Source: Siderastrea radians (lineage: Eukaryota > Cnidaria > Anthozoa > Scleractinia > Rhizangiidae). From it: DNA of 64,000 nt. Under the pieces are notes generated by a model. It made no database searches, had not been told where the DNA came from, and worked only from the letters and a program-made list of their open reading frames with translations. Shown piece by piece: positions 35,926 through 47,640 of the stretch. The translations under genes were made by a program, and so were the position numbers. Numbering within the stretch: the first letter of the stretch is position 1; every line of letters starts with the position of its first letter. The stretch lies in the NCBI GenBank assembly GCA_964017195.1, contig OZ024895.1, positions 18,441,034-18,505,033 of the forward strand. The letters run 5' to 3'.

Positions 35926-36143
35926 AAGTAAATTAAAGCAGATTCTTGCCATTTACGGAATCTTTTGTTGTCCAATTCTTGTGTTTTCCTTTTCAGCTGG
36001 TAATTTTTTTTCTTTGGCTGCACACCCTCGTATTGCGTTGCGTCACTGCATTGCGTTACCGAAGTTGCGTATTTCTGCGTTCGACCGCTTCCCTACTTGT
36101 GCCCTAGTGAACAACGATTTTCGGTCAGCGGTATGATTTTAAT

Positions 36144-36733
36144 ATGGCGGCCAAGGACTTGAGGACTCACAGAAACTTGCTGTCTATTTCAATGGCAGAA
36201 GCGGTTAAGTGGTGAGTAAATCCTCCATCTCTAAGTTCCTACATTATTTTTTGTATTTCTTTTAACATACCAAATCCATGTTTTGGTATCTTAGGTCAAG
36301 GGCAAACCTTCGTGAAGAGTCCAGATGTAAAACGGAAGGGAGGCTTATTTTCTCAAAATTGAAGAAGATAAATCCCTCCCTGTCCAATAGGGCATTAGGA
36401 ATGGCAATAAGACGCGCCTTCCCAGCAGTCGTTAGACGTAAGGTTGGTCCAGTGCATTATTATTTCGGTTTGAAACTTATTTCTGAGCATTCTGAAGAGG
36501 AAGTTAGTTCTTCAAAATCTCCAAATAATGTAGCAGACCCAGTAAGGAATGAAATAACCTATTCGAGAGGCCTGCCTGGCAAGGGTACTTGTGCTGCCGG
36601 CAGAAATAGACATGATACTGAAAAGAACAAAAGAAGTTCAATGGGAGGTTGTGAGCAGCATAGAACGCATGCAGTAACAAGTCTTAACATCAATTTAGCT
36701 GAATTGAAAACAACAAGCCTCCCTTGTCGTTGA
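36144..36733 (+). CDS. RFX-like winged-helix protein (about 168 aa) inside the element
   Basis: Exon 36144-36211 starts MAAKDLRTHRNLLS and ends at GTGAGT. After a 83-bp intron (acceptor ATCTTAG) exon 2 from 36295 reads on in frame. Residues about 45-80 carry LGMAIRRAFPAVVRRKVG followed by HYYFGLKL. This matches the helix 3 and wing pattern of RFX DNA-binding domains (G-x-L-I-R-x-x-F then RR-x-G then YHYYG), with a shorter wing. If unspliced, exon 2 ends at a stop at 36731-36733. A GTAAGG at 36542 could instead be a donor after residue 105, in phase 0. The likely role is DNA binding, perhaps of the element's own repeats. The RFX assignment is by eye. Confidence 0.5.
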
Positions 36734-37072
36734 GACCCTGGGAACGAGGCTGGATTGGTGACGTATGTGTACCACAATGCTCTAGGAGTAGGATAACTCA
36801 CTGCGACCGTATTACCGCTCTTTTTTAATCTTTCACTGGCTTTTACAGCATCGGCTGAAGATCTTGTCTGCTTTCATTTGCACTTCTAGCCTTATCTTTC
36901 CACAGCAAAACGTGAGTAGGTGTCGATGTTTATGCTTTGGTATTTTTTTCTCGCATAAACCCTAGATCATGGTGCTCGAATGGCTTACGATGACTCAGTT
37001 ATGGAAGCTCTTGCTCGATCGCCTAAACAAGCGATGCTGCGTGCTGTAATATTTTTCAGGCTATAAAGAGTT

Positions 37073-40000
37073 ATGGATGCAAACGATTTTTTGAAAAAGG
37101 AAAATCTTTCTCATTTAACCCAACTAATTGTGGAAAATAACAAGGTAAGTGTTACATATTTCTTCGTTGTTAAAGATAATAATGCTCAAGATGTACAAGA
37201 TCTCTGATCCTGTGATGTTCTCCGGCGAAGTTTGTATCCTTCTGAAATCAAGCGTATTCGTTCATATACGCATTCATTACGAATAATTTTGAAAGAAAGG
37301 TTATGTATAATGCAATCTGATGGTCTCAATTTAGGCAAAAATCTAAGTTAAATCATGCCTGCGGTATGTTAAATGCACATGTATTCAGGGGTGGATTTAG
37401 GAGAACGGGGGGTGGGGGTGGGTGGTGAAGGCCTGGGTGGCCAGTAATAATTAATGCGCCGATCAATTCGAAAGTTCAACATCCCCCCCCGGGCAACCCC
37501 CCGGGCATTTGAACTTTTGAAGATTGGCTTGTTCAAATTCCCTCCCCTCGGGGCAAAAAAGCTGTTCAAATGCCCCACCAATTAATACTTAACTACCTCT
37601 CCTTAAGACAAATTTCGTCTTCAATCAAACACTTTACACGCCTTTTAGAGAGAGATATGCCGTAATGACACCTTCAAACTTCTTTTAAAGACCCTTTTGA
37701 AAGGGTCATTCACTAACAAAGGCAAAATTCTATCTTCTAAATCCGTCAAAACTTGCAAAAGTCGGAAAAACTCAGGGGCGTATTACATCAGAACAAGAGA
37801 TAAATCCGGTTCAAATTCCCCACCCTTCCAACGCAACGTTCAAATTCCCTCCTCCCCGGGAACGATGCACAGTCAAATGCCCGGGGTATGCCCAGAGGGG
37901 GAGATGTTGAAGTTTCGAATTGATCGGCGCATAACCTATAAACATTGTGCTTGATTTTAGCTAAAACTGTTTCTACTTCCTCCCCCATTCCCTGCACACA
38001 CACACACACCCCCTCAAAAATCCTGTTTCTATTCCAGTAAATTATTGTTGCAGTGGTTTAAAATTTATATCTTTTTTTTATTTCAGTTTGAAACCATAGA
38101 GGATCTTAAATTGCTGGCGAACAATCAAAGTTTTTTAGAGTCCATAAAGGTCCCTGTGTGCTGGCAAATAAAGTTTTTGACTGCCATCAATAAACTAAAA
38201 AATGGTATGGAAAGTAGGTACAAAACAGTCTTTTGCATACTCCATTTTTGTTCTATATTTCTACGTCATTGGCTGAAAGCATACATCTTTTGGTACTTTT
38301 AATCAATAGTTTTTATTTTGTTTTTTCATCTTGTTCATGGTGTTATCAAATCTACATAGACTATGAATCATGCATGGCAAACTTTGTGACAGCATTTATA
38401 CAGAAAGTGAGTGATCAATACAGACACAAGAAAGTATTTTCATTTACTGAATCCAGAGATTTTTTTTCTTACAAAGGGTTCACCTCCTAAACCCCATTTC
38501 AAGGTTTTCTTTGTATTTTAAGATGGAATCCATCAGGAAATTGAGTAATCAGTGGACAAAAATCTTGTACCAGAGTAATTTAAAGTATATTGAATTCTTT
38601 TTTATACTTTTAAGAGCTATAGACGTAATTAGTTATCTGTAATAACACCAAAGACAATTTCTTATGGGAGCCCGTGAAATTAAAATTAAAATTTCACAGG
38701 AATTGTGTAAACACAGGTAAAATAGATAAATTTTTATGCGTAAGATTTCATTTTGTGAAATTTGAAACTTATTTTCTCGGGCTCCCATAAGAAATTGTAT
38801 TTGGGGTTATTACAGATAACAAATTACATCCATTGCTCTCAAAAAATGTAAAAAAGAATGCGATATGCTTTAAATTATCAGTTCTGGTACAAGATTTTTG
38901 TCCACTGAAACTTAAAATTACTCAGAAAGAGGACATGACTGCACAAGCAATCAACATTAAATACAATGAAATGAACAAATTTTTACTGGCTGAAATGAGG
39001 CGCACTCAAGGAAAAGTGAGTGAACACCCTGTCTAAGAGTTGTTGCCAATATTTTTGTTACATTGCATTTTATTGTGTTACTGGACATGCTTGTTACATT
39101 GTGGGCAGTGAAACATTAGTTTTTTATGATGGCATGTGGTAATTGTTTTCTTTTTTGTCTAATGGTTCATTCATTAGTTCACAAAATTCAATAATTTGGA
39201 GGGGAGCCCTTTTGTCTACAGTTTTATGTATGAATATCAAAACTCAATAGTTGTTTGTAAAAATTATAGTTTATTCATGTCGGTGGTTCTCTTCGTCTTT
39301 CTAGTGGAAGGGAGCCGGAAGCCTGAAACGTTGTGAAAACACCGGCGAGGATGACGCCAAGGCAAATATGCAACTTGCCGATGATATTGTGGACAACCCT
39401 ATTGTTAACAAGTGGTATGGGACCTATCCAATAGGAGACCATGGGGTTTTTGTGATCAATCATGCCAAAGCCAAAATGCTTCTAGCCAGGAAGTTGTCAC
39501 AGGAATGAAAGCCACCTGCCTATAAGCGAAAGGTACAGGTAACCATCTGATAATTTATTGCTATCATTCGTTCACTTCATAATTTATGACGTGCATGTAC
39601 AGATTGGGAAAACATACTTTGTTTGTCAAATTAGTAGTGAAAAGTCAAGGCAGATTGTTTTGAATATCTGTCAAGAGAGTTAATACATGTGTGTGGACAC
39701 AACAGTGATTTCAAATTATTGTGTCAGTGTTTGTTGTTCTGAATAAAGAGGAGATAATCTTATGATAATGACTGCAGTTGCATTAGATTGTAAGGCCCTG
39801 ATTACAACAGACTGATATGACTTCAGATTGGACCCACACTTATGCTTGCTTACAATGTATGTTTACATCGATGCAGGTATGAAAAATCTTCTCACATTGG
39901 CTTGATTCATTCAGGTTGTTGAACCAACCAACACAAATGACTTAGACCAGTCTGGGGAACCATGTAAACATAAACAGAGTGCAGACCAGTCTGAGGTTTT

Positions 40001-43000
40001 TGTGTTGAACATTGCAAAAGTGGTTTTGAACCACTCCAAGCTGGCAGATTATAGAGAAACCGTAACATACCCATTGGATTTTTAAAGATGAAATGGTTGC
40101 GGACCATGTGAACAGGAACAGAATTCAGACCGGTCTCATATAAACACTTCATGCCAGTTTGAAATCCTACCACTCTGAGTCGTACATGTACCAGTCTCAT
40201 GTAATCAGGGCTTAACATTTTTCTTGGTCCATTTGAAAAGATCAGATGATTTCCATACAGTGATTGACAGATTGCTGAGTTTAATTTACTGTATGTACGT
40301 GTATGTATGTAAATGGTACATGTGTATCCTGGGTGGTGCCCCAAATAATATTATTGCTTGTGAATTATCTCGCTAATTACTGGTTTCCTCACTTGTGCAA
40401 ACAAGTCATGCATGGATGTGCGTGTCCGCACAAACATTATTTGCTGCATCACCTGGCAAACAAACAGCGAATGTAAAATGTTGAAATGTATGGTCTCCTA
40501 TAAAAGAAAAGAATTTGGTGCAATCCAGATAGAAATTTCTGGTGTCTTGTGAAATGGACCAAGAACTTGTGTGACACTCAAGATAACACTATTGTGACCA
40601 CAGCCAATGTCAGTCTTATCAGAAGTCAGCATCATTTATAACCAATGAAACGATAAAGAGCATACCATAAAATTCCAGTAATAAGCCCTGTCCAAAAGGG
40701 TTTTTGGTGGGCTTATTTTCAGTAAAGCTTACATGTATTTTCGGAGGAGCTTATTACTGGGGAGAGTTCTGCATTTTAAAGTGGGTTGGGTTTGACACTA
40801 AAAAAAGAAAAATTCAACTGCTTCAAACACTATAATAGCAGCCTAAAAAGACATGTAGCTTTTAAAAGGTATCCCTGACAGACCATGGGCCTATATATTT
40901 CAAGGGGCTTATTATCGGAGGTTTTTTTGCATTTGTGATTTGGGATGGGGGTGGGAGTTTACAGGAGGGGCTTATTATTGGAATTTAATGGTAAATATAT
41001 TGCATATTACTGTACAAAAAGAGAAAAAATGCTGATGATAAATGGTAAATAATTGTTTGTCTTTTCAGGTTAAAGTTGACAACTCAGATGACAGTTCAAA
41101 CAAGGTGATAATTATTGTAAATTGCATCCACCTTTATATGTGTTGTTTATTCTTTTTAGTAGCCCTTGCATAAACCTATGAAGTTGCAGAATTAACCCTA
41201 GAGAAGTGTTTCCATGTTAAAGACTTACAAGTGTATGGCTAATCTGTATGTCTTATTCACTCAGAGAGCTAAAGAGATGAGGGATGAAGGAGATGATGAG
41301 GTTCAAGCTGAGGTAAATTTTCTTATGCCTGTGCCTGAAAATGGTGCAAAAATCCTATGGAGTACTATTTTATAAGAGGGCCACAAGTTTATTAGTGCTT
41401 TTGCGCTATCCAGTGACACCGTCTATAAATAAGGCTTTCTTATTTAATTGTCCTTCAATTCAAGTGTGACAAAAACTCATGCCTCAAACAATTATCAACA
41501 AACCCTAAACACACTGGCAATCTTTTCAGCACCGTGGTGTTACTTCTTAGGTACAGTAAACTACAAGACAACTGTGACGTCAAAGGATAATTATAGTGGG
41601 TCTGAGTTTTAGAGACACTGAAGGGTTTGAGTTTTTAAGATAGGATGCTAATGGATGGAAGGTTACTCCAAGCCATTTTGTTAGGTCTCCCTGACAGTTC
41701 ATCCAGTCTAACTGATCCATTATCATCATTGTATAACCTCACAATCTTCACCTGAGTTAACATGATTGTTTTGTTGTTATTGTTGTTTTGCTGTTTTGTA
41801 AGATGGTTTTAATCTGGTTCCACTGGAAAAGAAGACAATCAGTTGTAAAGAAACTCAATGTTTTGTATTTATACATAGAATACTTTCTTATTCATAGCCT
41901 CTGGAAAATTCTATATGTGACCCGAAAACCATCTTATCAGTGTACGAAAAGGAGCGTGAAAAAAGAATGGCAGAAAACAGCCTTGAGCTGCTAAAAAATG
42001 AAGTGGTAAGTAAATGCAGTTTTAAGCAAAGATGACAATAGGAGTGACAATGATTATAAAATAATGTAAAATGGAATAATTATTTACAAATAATTTGGTC
42101 ATTCCGGCAGTGTTTTATGTTAAAATTCTACCGAAGGTGCTTTTCAATTCCTGGTTTAGACTCAAAGGGAAGCCCTATAGATCACTGTCTTGATATTTAT
42201 CCAGCGCATCTGCTGCCTTGATGAGTGACAGGTACTGGGTTCTTCCTGGCAATCCCTGGCTTTGAATAATCACTGCATTCGAATACCCCCCACCGCCGAG
42301 GTAACTCTAATAATCGCCTCCCATGAATAATAGCCCCATTTCGGACCACAGGAAAAGAATAATCTCCCCCAGCTATTATTTGGGGAAATTCAGTGTTTTG
42401 ATTTTATAAAGTGCCAAAGCATTGACCACGCTAGGAGAAACAATATCCCTAGCTGTTTTCCCATTTTTCCTGTCTAGCTACATAAACAAATTACAAGTAG
42501 AATACATTGCTTTGCATGTTGTCGTAGTGGATTAGGATATTATTGTTGCTAAGAAAAAGGTAAAAAGGCTCAGTCAAACAAAACACACTGTTACAGCTAC
42601 ACATACAGTGTGTATATACTCTTGCTTTAGCTGCCAAGCTGGTTTCATCCAGTTGCTTACCAGGAATGTTATGCAGTGTACATTTATTAGCATATGTATT
42701 GTACAGTTACCAGAAGGCGGTATTTAAATTGGGCAACATTTTGTATTTCTAACATATTGTGTTTGGTCTTGGTCACTCTCAGATACTCCAAAACATGGCA
42801 ATAATAACAGGCCTGTTTTATTTAAAAGCAACCAAAATCGGCGATCTCAAGGTTGTTTCAGTTAAAAAGGAACTTACATCACTTGGTGTAAGACTGCCTA
42901 GTGGCCAGCCATACAACAAAGAGCAGATGGTTGTGCTTTTAGGCAAAGAACTCTTTGCGAAAGGGAAGGTAAAAAGAAAGGATCCTGCAAGTGATTACTA

Positions 43001-43001
43001 A
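37073..43001 (+). CDS. Nine-exon SAM-domain protein (323 codons, one internal TGA)
   Basis: Exons: 37073-37144, 38087-38204, 38360-38406, 38926-39015, 39305-39538, 41069-41104, 41265-41312, 41898-42005, 42783-43001. All have GT donors and AG acceptors, and all phases agree; they sum to 972 nt. Residues about 5-62 look like a SAM domain (DFLKKENLSHLTQLI, then FLESIKV and FLTAINKLK). The middle has KWYGTYPIGDHGVFVINHAK. A basic KPPAYKRKVQ, a short acidic exon and a coiled, charged exon (YEKEREKRMAEN) follow. The last exon holds a SAP-like segment (LKVVSVKKELTSLGV). A TGA at 39506-39508 in exon 5 interrupts the frame, so this copy may be a pseudogene, or the protein may end there. Family not otherwise recognised. 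Confidence 0.6.
37454..37932. mobile_element. MITE with ATGCGCCGATCAATTCGAA ends
   Basis: Left ATGCGCCGATCAATTCGAA and right TTCGAATTGATCGGCGCAT are exact inverses. Inverted homology continues through TTCAACATC and the CCCGGG-rich part. About 479 bp, in the first intron of the SAM-domain gene. No coding capacity. Confidence 0.92.
38543..38924. mobile_element. Long palindromic MITE ending at a splice acceptor
   Basis: Left arm GAGTAATCAGTGGACAAAAA and on through TCTTATGGGAGCCCGTGAAA; right arm is the complement, ending TTTTTGTCCACTGAAAC and AATTACTCAG. Arms about 170 bp. The right end supplies the CAG that precedes exon 4 of the SAM-domain gene (38926). Confidence 0.88.
39791..40214. mobile_element. 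MITE with TAAGGCCCTGATTACA ends
   Basis: The left end TAAGGCCCTGATTACA and right end TGTAATCAGGGCTTA are inverted with one mismatch. The interior has several GACCAGTCT/AGACTGG motifs. In intron 5 of the SAM-domain gene. The 145-codon minus-strand ORF across it is not a gene. Confidence 0.8.
40663..40993. mobile_element. MITE with TACCATAAAATTCCAGTAAT ends
   Basis: Left TACCATAAAATTCC and right GGAATTTAATGGTA are near-exact inverses, followed inward by AATAAGCCCCT-type sequence repeated several times. About 331 bp, also in intron 5 of the SAM-domain gene. Confidence 0.85.
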
Positions 43002-43464
43002 AAACAATCATGTCCTAGTTAACTGAGTAGGGCAAAAAATATATATATTTAAAGCTACTGGGACAAATTTAATGCAATGCCTGAAGTAATCATGTCACTA
43101 CATGAGTTAAACATACTGCACTTGTACTGCATACAAATTTGATTGGAACAATATTAAAGAGTACTTTGATACTCCAGTGTATTTGCAGATCATGTATGTT
43201 TTTTTTTCTAAGTTTTTTTGCCCTGCTCAGTTCATATGCCTGTGCCTGGAAATGGTGCAAAAATCCTATAGAGTAGAATATTGGACGAAAGTGTAATTAG
43301 ATTGTGTGATGTGATGCATTATAATCCTAACCAGTGTGTTCACATGTTGTACCCAGTGATGCTAGATCATAACCAAGGTGTTCATATGTCGGACCCAGTG
43401 ATGGGTCACTGTGCATGATAAGCACCACCAATTACAATTTAGCATCACCGGGCATGATTTACCT

Positions 43465-43599
43465 CTTATTAACCGAGCAGGAGGTCTGTATGGGAGAATC
43501 TTGACCGAGGTCGTGAGTACAGACCGAACGCGGTGAGGTCTGTACACACGACCGAGGTCAAGCTTCTCCCATACAGACCGACTAAGCTCAGTTAATAAG
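43465..43599. mobile_element. 135-bp hairpin element
   Basis: CTTATTAACCGAGCAGGAGG..GGTCTGTATGGGAGAA pairs with TTCTCCCATACAGACC..GTTAATAAG. An inner stem lies around GACCGAACGCGGTGAGGTCTG. Located 3' of the last SAM-gene exon, inside the large element. Confidence 0.88.
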
Positions 43600-44269
43600 A
43601 TGTTTATTATAGGGCCAAACAAGAAAACTTTAATTCGCTTAATGTAAATGGTTCGTACTAGCTGACATTTTGCTTGCAAAGGTCGATGAGCTGAACTTAA
43701 ATCTGCCAAAGTTTGCTCGTCCTCCACCTTTTTTCTCGTCAGGCTTGTTGGCGCTTCATTTTAGTATTTTTAGAAGGAAATAGTCAATATTTTTGTAGTT
43801 TAGTTTACACCTTTGTCACCGCAAAGTGTAACCGGTCTAGATGCCGGTCTAGATGGGAAAATCTAGACGCGGTCAATATCGATTTCAGCCAATCAAATTC
43901 GTGAATTCGGTAGTTCCCAGTCCTTGTGAGACACCGCCATATAATAAATAACAGCACACCAGTTCCGATAAAACGTCACTGGCTACAATATACATGTAAC
44001 AGGACATCAGTAATGGTATAGCATCACCAGGTATGATATACCTCTACATCATTTACAATATAGTAACAGTATCATCGGATATATTGTTATAATTACACAG
44101 GAATTTTATTATAATATTAATATAATGTTCATAATAGATTATCTATTTAAATTATATGTTGAAAGAAATAATTATCCTTATTTATTCTCAAAGCATGTGA
44201 TTAATTCAATTGACATTTTAATTCCCAGTGAAAAGTTATACATTTTGTGCTCAGATTTTTGTTCACTTT

Positions 44270-44720
44270 TTACATAGTTTTTGTTGGGATTTTGTGTTCT
44301 TGCTATTACATCCTGTTTTTCTTTTCATGCTCCTTTTACAGGGAAAATGTGAACATTTTACAGAGATTTAATGTGTTAAACTGTAGACATTTTACAAACA
44401 TTAAATGCACTTTTCATTAACTTTATGTGTACTTTTTTAGTGTACATTTCACTGACATTTTATGCAGTTATTTTGGTTCGATTTTTACAGAGTTTTTGTT
44501 GGAATTTTGTGTTCTTGCCATTACATCCTGTTTTTCTTTTCATGCTCTTTTTACAGAGAAAATATGAGCATTTTACAGAGATTTAATGTGTTAAACTGTG
44601 GACATTTTACAAACATTAAATGCACTTTTCATTAACTTTATGTGTACTTTTTTTGTGTACATTTCACTGACATTTTATGCAGTCATTTTGGTTCGATTTT
44701 TACAGAGGTTTTATTGACAT
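44270..44720. repeat. 215-bp tandem duplication near right end of large element
   Basis: The stretch TTACATCCTGTTTTTCTTTT occurs at about 44306 and 44521, with the surrounding 215 bp duplicated and rich in TTTACAGAG and ACATTTTA motifs. Noncoding subterminal sequence of the 10.58-kb element. Confidence 0.85.
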
Positions 44721-45085
44721 TTTATGTTCTCTATTTTACAGAGTTTTTTTCGTAGTCTTTTTTACAGAGAAAGTGTGGAGATTTTACAAGGATTTTTAGA
44801 TATGTTATAAAATCTCTGTAAATTTTGGGCACAATTTACAAGGAAAACAAAGATTTCACAAACATTTTATGCGATCTGGACGCGCAAAATGTGGTAAAAT
44901 TTACAGACATTTTATGTGGTTTATAAAATCTCTGTAAGTGTGCACATTTACAGACATTGCAATTTACAAAGGAAATGTAGACATTTTACAGAGATTTAGT
45001 TAACTTTCTTGAAGTCTGTATATGGTCCAGGTTTTCCAGTGTTGTGAATAAAAATCGTACGCGCTCTCCAACCGTGAAATAACCT

Positions 45086-46042
45086 ATAAATATGACCTCA
45101 GTGGAGATTTCAAAATCTTCAACATGCGACGTTGTTGATGAAAACGCCGTTAACATGCGACAAAAAAGCCATTTTCTCGATTTTTTCATTGATCTTAACT
45201 GTTACAGCGATTTTTTTTACTGGTAGTTGTTAAATGGCCTAAAATGTTAGTGTTAGCTGCTATGCCCCCCGCCTCCATCCCCATCTAGGCCCTAGTAAGA
45301 TTCCGTTTGAAAACAAATACATATTACTTTAGGTTGTTAGGTTGTACAAATTGTATAAATTATGGCTAAAATCTTCATCTTTTGACAACGTGCATACGGT
45401 TGAGAACTTAAAATGAGTTTTATACTTTTAACCGTCCAAAAAATGTAAATATGGTTATATACAAAGCCTAATGTATTTGTCTGCTTTTATTCATATTTGT
45501 GGAATAACAGACCTCATGCAGTATTTTGAATGCGACTCCTATTTATTGAGATGTATAAGTACAGGAATTTTATTAAAGGCTTTAATGGTAAATTTAATAA
45601 GCAAAGTCTTGCGTACAATCCTCTTGATTCTTTTGCATTTTTTTGCATCCTTCCCACGACACCCTGCGCTCACCGTTTTGCTGCGCTACTGGAGCCTGGG
45701 GACAAGGCAGCGAGACAAGTGTAGTACAACAGGCTTCTAGCTGGAGGCTCAGGAGAATGGACCTCGGTTCCTTGGGGTCTGAATCTAATGTAATAATAAT
45801 GAGATGTATAACTTCATCACGCCGTTTTCGGTCTTTGCGTGTTTGGTGGCGGTTCTTCAAACCATATGCGCCGTCGCTTTATTTTCGTTGAGGCTTGTCC
45901 GGGGACAAAAGAGTGCCTTTTAAGGGTAGAGCATGGCAGGAAATGAAAATGTGGAATTTTTCTGCTCTATCCCCCTGCAGGGAGGTAAGTTGATAATAGG
46001 CGGGATAATAGGCCAGGCTTCAAAGCCAAAGTACATAGAAAG
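45086..46042. other. No gene recognised
   Basis: Flank of the large element. It contains an AT-rich stretch and a Gly/Arg-codon-like segment with no domain. Conserved-looking sequence upstream of the ATG at 46043 may be a promoter. Confidence 0.3.
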
Positions 46043-46620
46043 ATGGCGGCCGTGCATCTTGAGTCAGAGATCGATGTTATTAAGTGCGTTGCCCTGTTTT
46101 ATAAGCTTGGAGCTGCACTGAAGAATTTCATTCGCAAGGAGAAGTTTCGAATAAAGCTGCCTCGTTCCGTACAGAAAGTGCAGCAGTTAAAAGAGCTACT
46201 TCGGTAAGTATTGTTTTGTTTATTTATATCGTAATTTGATTTCGACTAAAGCTTACTGTAAGACTTACAGTCCATTCAATGCTGCCATCAGCAAAGTAAC
46301 TGTACTTTGAGCCTCACTCAGAAGCGAATAATTGGTGATTTCCAGGAAGAAAAAGTAAACCCACTCAAAAACCTCAACCTATTGAATCAAACTCTGAAAG
46401 CAGAAGCGGTGAAAGTCAAGACGAAAATGAAAACATTGAATTTGACTCAGACTAAAGTATCGAGAATGATGGTGTTGAGGATGAGACAAGACTCCGCAGC
46501 TATGATGAACTGCAGTTAGCTTCTGAAGCTCTTTTTCTTGTTGGATGCCGATCTAGGTTCGGAAGGACGATACGTTTTAATGGAAGGTTTATACAGTAAC
46601 TGAAGATCAAAGGTTCAACT
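46043..46620 (+). pseudogene. Candidate two-exon gene remnant
   Basis: An ATGGCGGCC start opens a 53-codon stretch (residues such as VIKCVALFYKLGAAL and KLPRSVQKVQQLKELL) ending at a GTAAGT donor at 46204. An acceptor TTTCCAG at 46345 precedes an acidic, serine-rich coding-like stretch (ESNSESRSGESQDENEN) that continues past an in-frame TAA at 46453-46455 to ELQLASEALFLVGCRSRFG. Phases do not match between the two pieces, so an exon is missing or the gene is broken. No family recognised. Confidence 0.4.
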
Positions 46621-47640
46621 GCCACAGTGTGGGAAGTGCTAATCACCGGCTGGAACAGTACCGAACGAAATGCACCAGTCACAGCTGTTAAAAACTAACC
46701 AATCACAGAGGAGCGTCGTACTTAATAAGGTGAGACGTAACTATCCTACTACGTCGCCGGATGAAGAGTGGAAATGTGGTGATTCTCGTCACAAGTGACT
46801 GTATCGCGAGTCAATTAAACGATAATACTTTACAACGAACAACAACAACCTTTTCACGACATTAGTGTTGGCAGTGTTGTGAAGTGCTGAACAAAGCAAC
46901 TACTTCTACTATATTTACCCTAACTAACACATTTACACTGCTGAACCGGCTTGCTAGGCTTCGAAACCGAAGCCAACATGCGGTTACGAGTAACTCCCCT
47001 GACGCATATTACAAGACCACTAAGCTGTGCTGGAAACATTCCACAGTGAAGGTAGCCTAAAGTTCACACGCTTGTGTTGTCACTAAATTCATCTCAGAAA
47101 GACCACAAGAGCACACCCAACACTCTAAATTTGACTTGCTATGTTTCGTTCTAAACACCGTGCATTCTTTGGGTTCGGTGAACTGTCCACTGGATGTCAA
47201 GACTATTCGATACTATTTGATCGCAGATTATTAAAAGGAATTAGAAAAAAGACGTTCTACACTTAAGATCTCGTGATCATTGTGAGCAGAAGTACGATTA
47301 TTATGCGAACATACGGTAAAAATGTGTAAACTACTGTTAAAAGATTATTATTGCCATTTTCTTTCAGCCAAAAGGCGGTTTCGGTCTTTAGGAGAAAACG
47401 AAAGCGATTTGAGGTCTAGGAAGGAGAAAATAAGGCGGATTCGGTTGCGGAATGTGCGACCCCCTATAATAGAACCTCGGTAGAGAGTCAGGCAGTATTT
47501 GGGTCTCCTCTTGGCCTTTATTTCCCCTCCAGAGCTTAGATGTTGTGTTTTTCCTTCCTGTAATTGTTTTCTGCTCATAACTCATTGTATGCTTTATGTT
47601 TAATGACATTACCTTACTTTTACTTTGCACATTGCTAGTG
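46621..47640. other. No gene recognised
   Basis: Mixed sequence. I looked for a 3' UTR exon for peptide gene C here and did not find one. 47360-47480 is a purine-rich stretch without a domain. Confidence 0.3.

Larger units (their letters stand above)
34508..45085. mobile_element. 10.58-kb TIR element with cargo genes, superfamily unknown
   Basis: Left end AAGTTATTTCACGGTT and right end AACCGTGAAATAACCT are inverted. Pairing continues for about 90 bp through GTACGATTTTTATTCAC, CACTGGAAAA and TACAGACTT. ATAAAT flanks it on both sides (34502-34507 and 45086-45091), a possible 6-bp target duplication, though AT-rich. Both subterminal regions are full of TTTACAGACATTTTA/TTTACAGAGATTT motifs. Inside are a 35-bp array, an RFX-like gene, a nine-exon SAM-domain gene and several MITEs. 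No DDE transposase, recombinase or polymerase is recognised. Confidence 0.75.

Noticed and set aside
39907..40344. 145-codon minus-strand ORF
   Set aside because: It spans a MITE with clear inverted ends and has no recognisable protein features.
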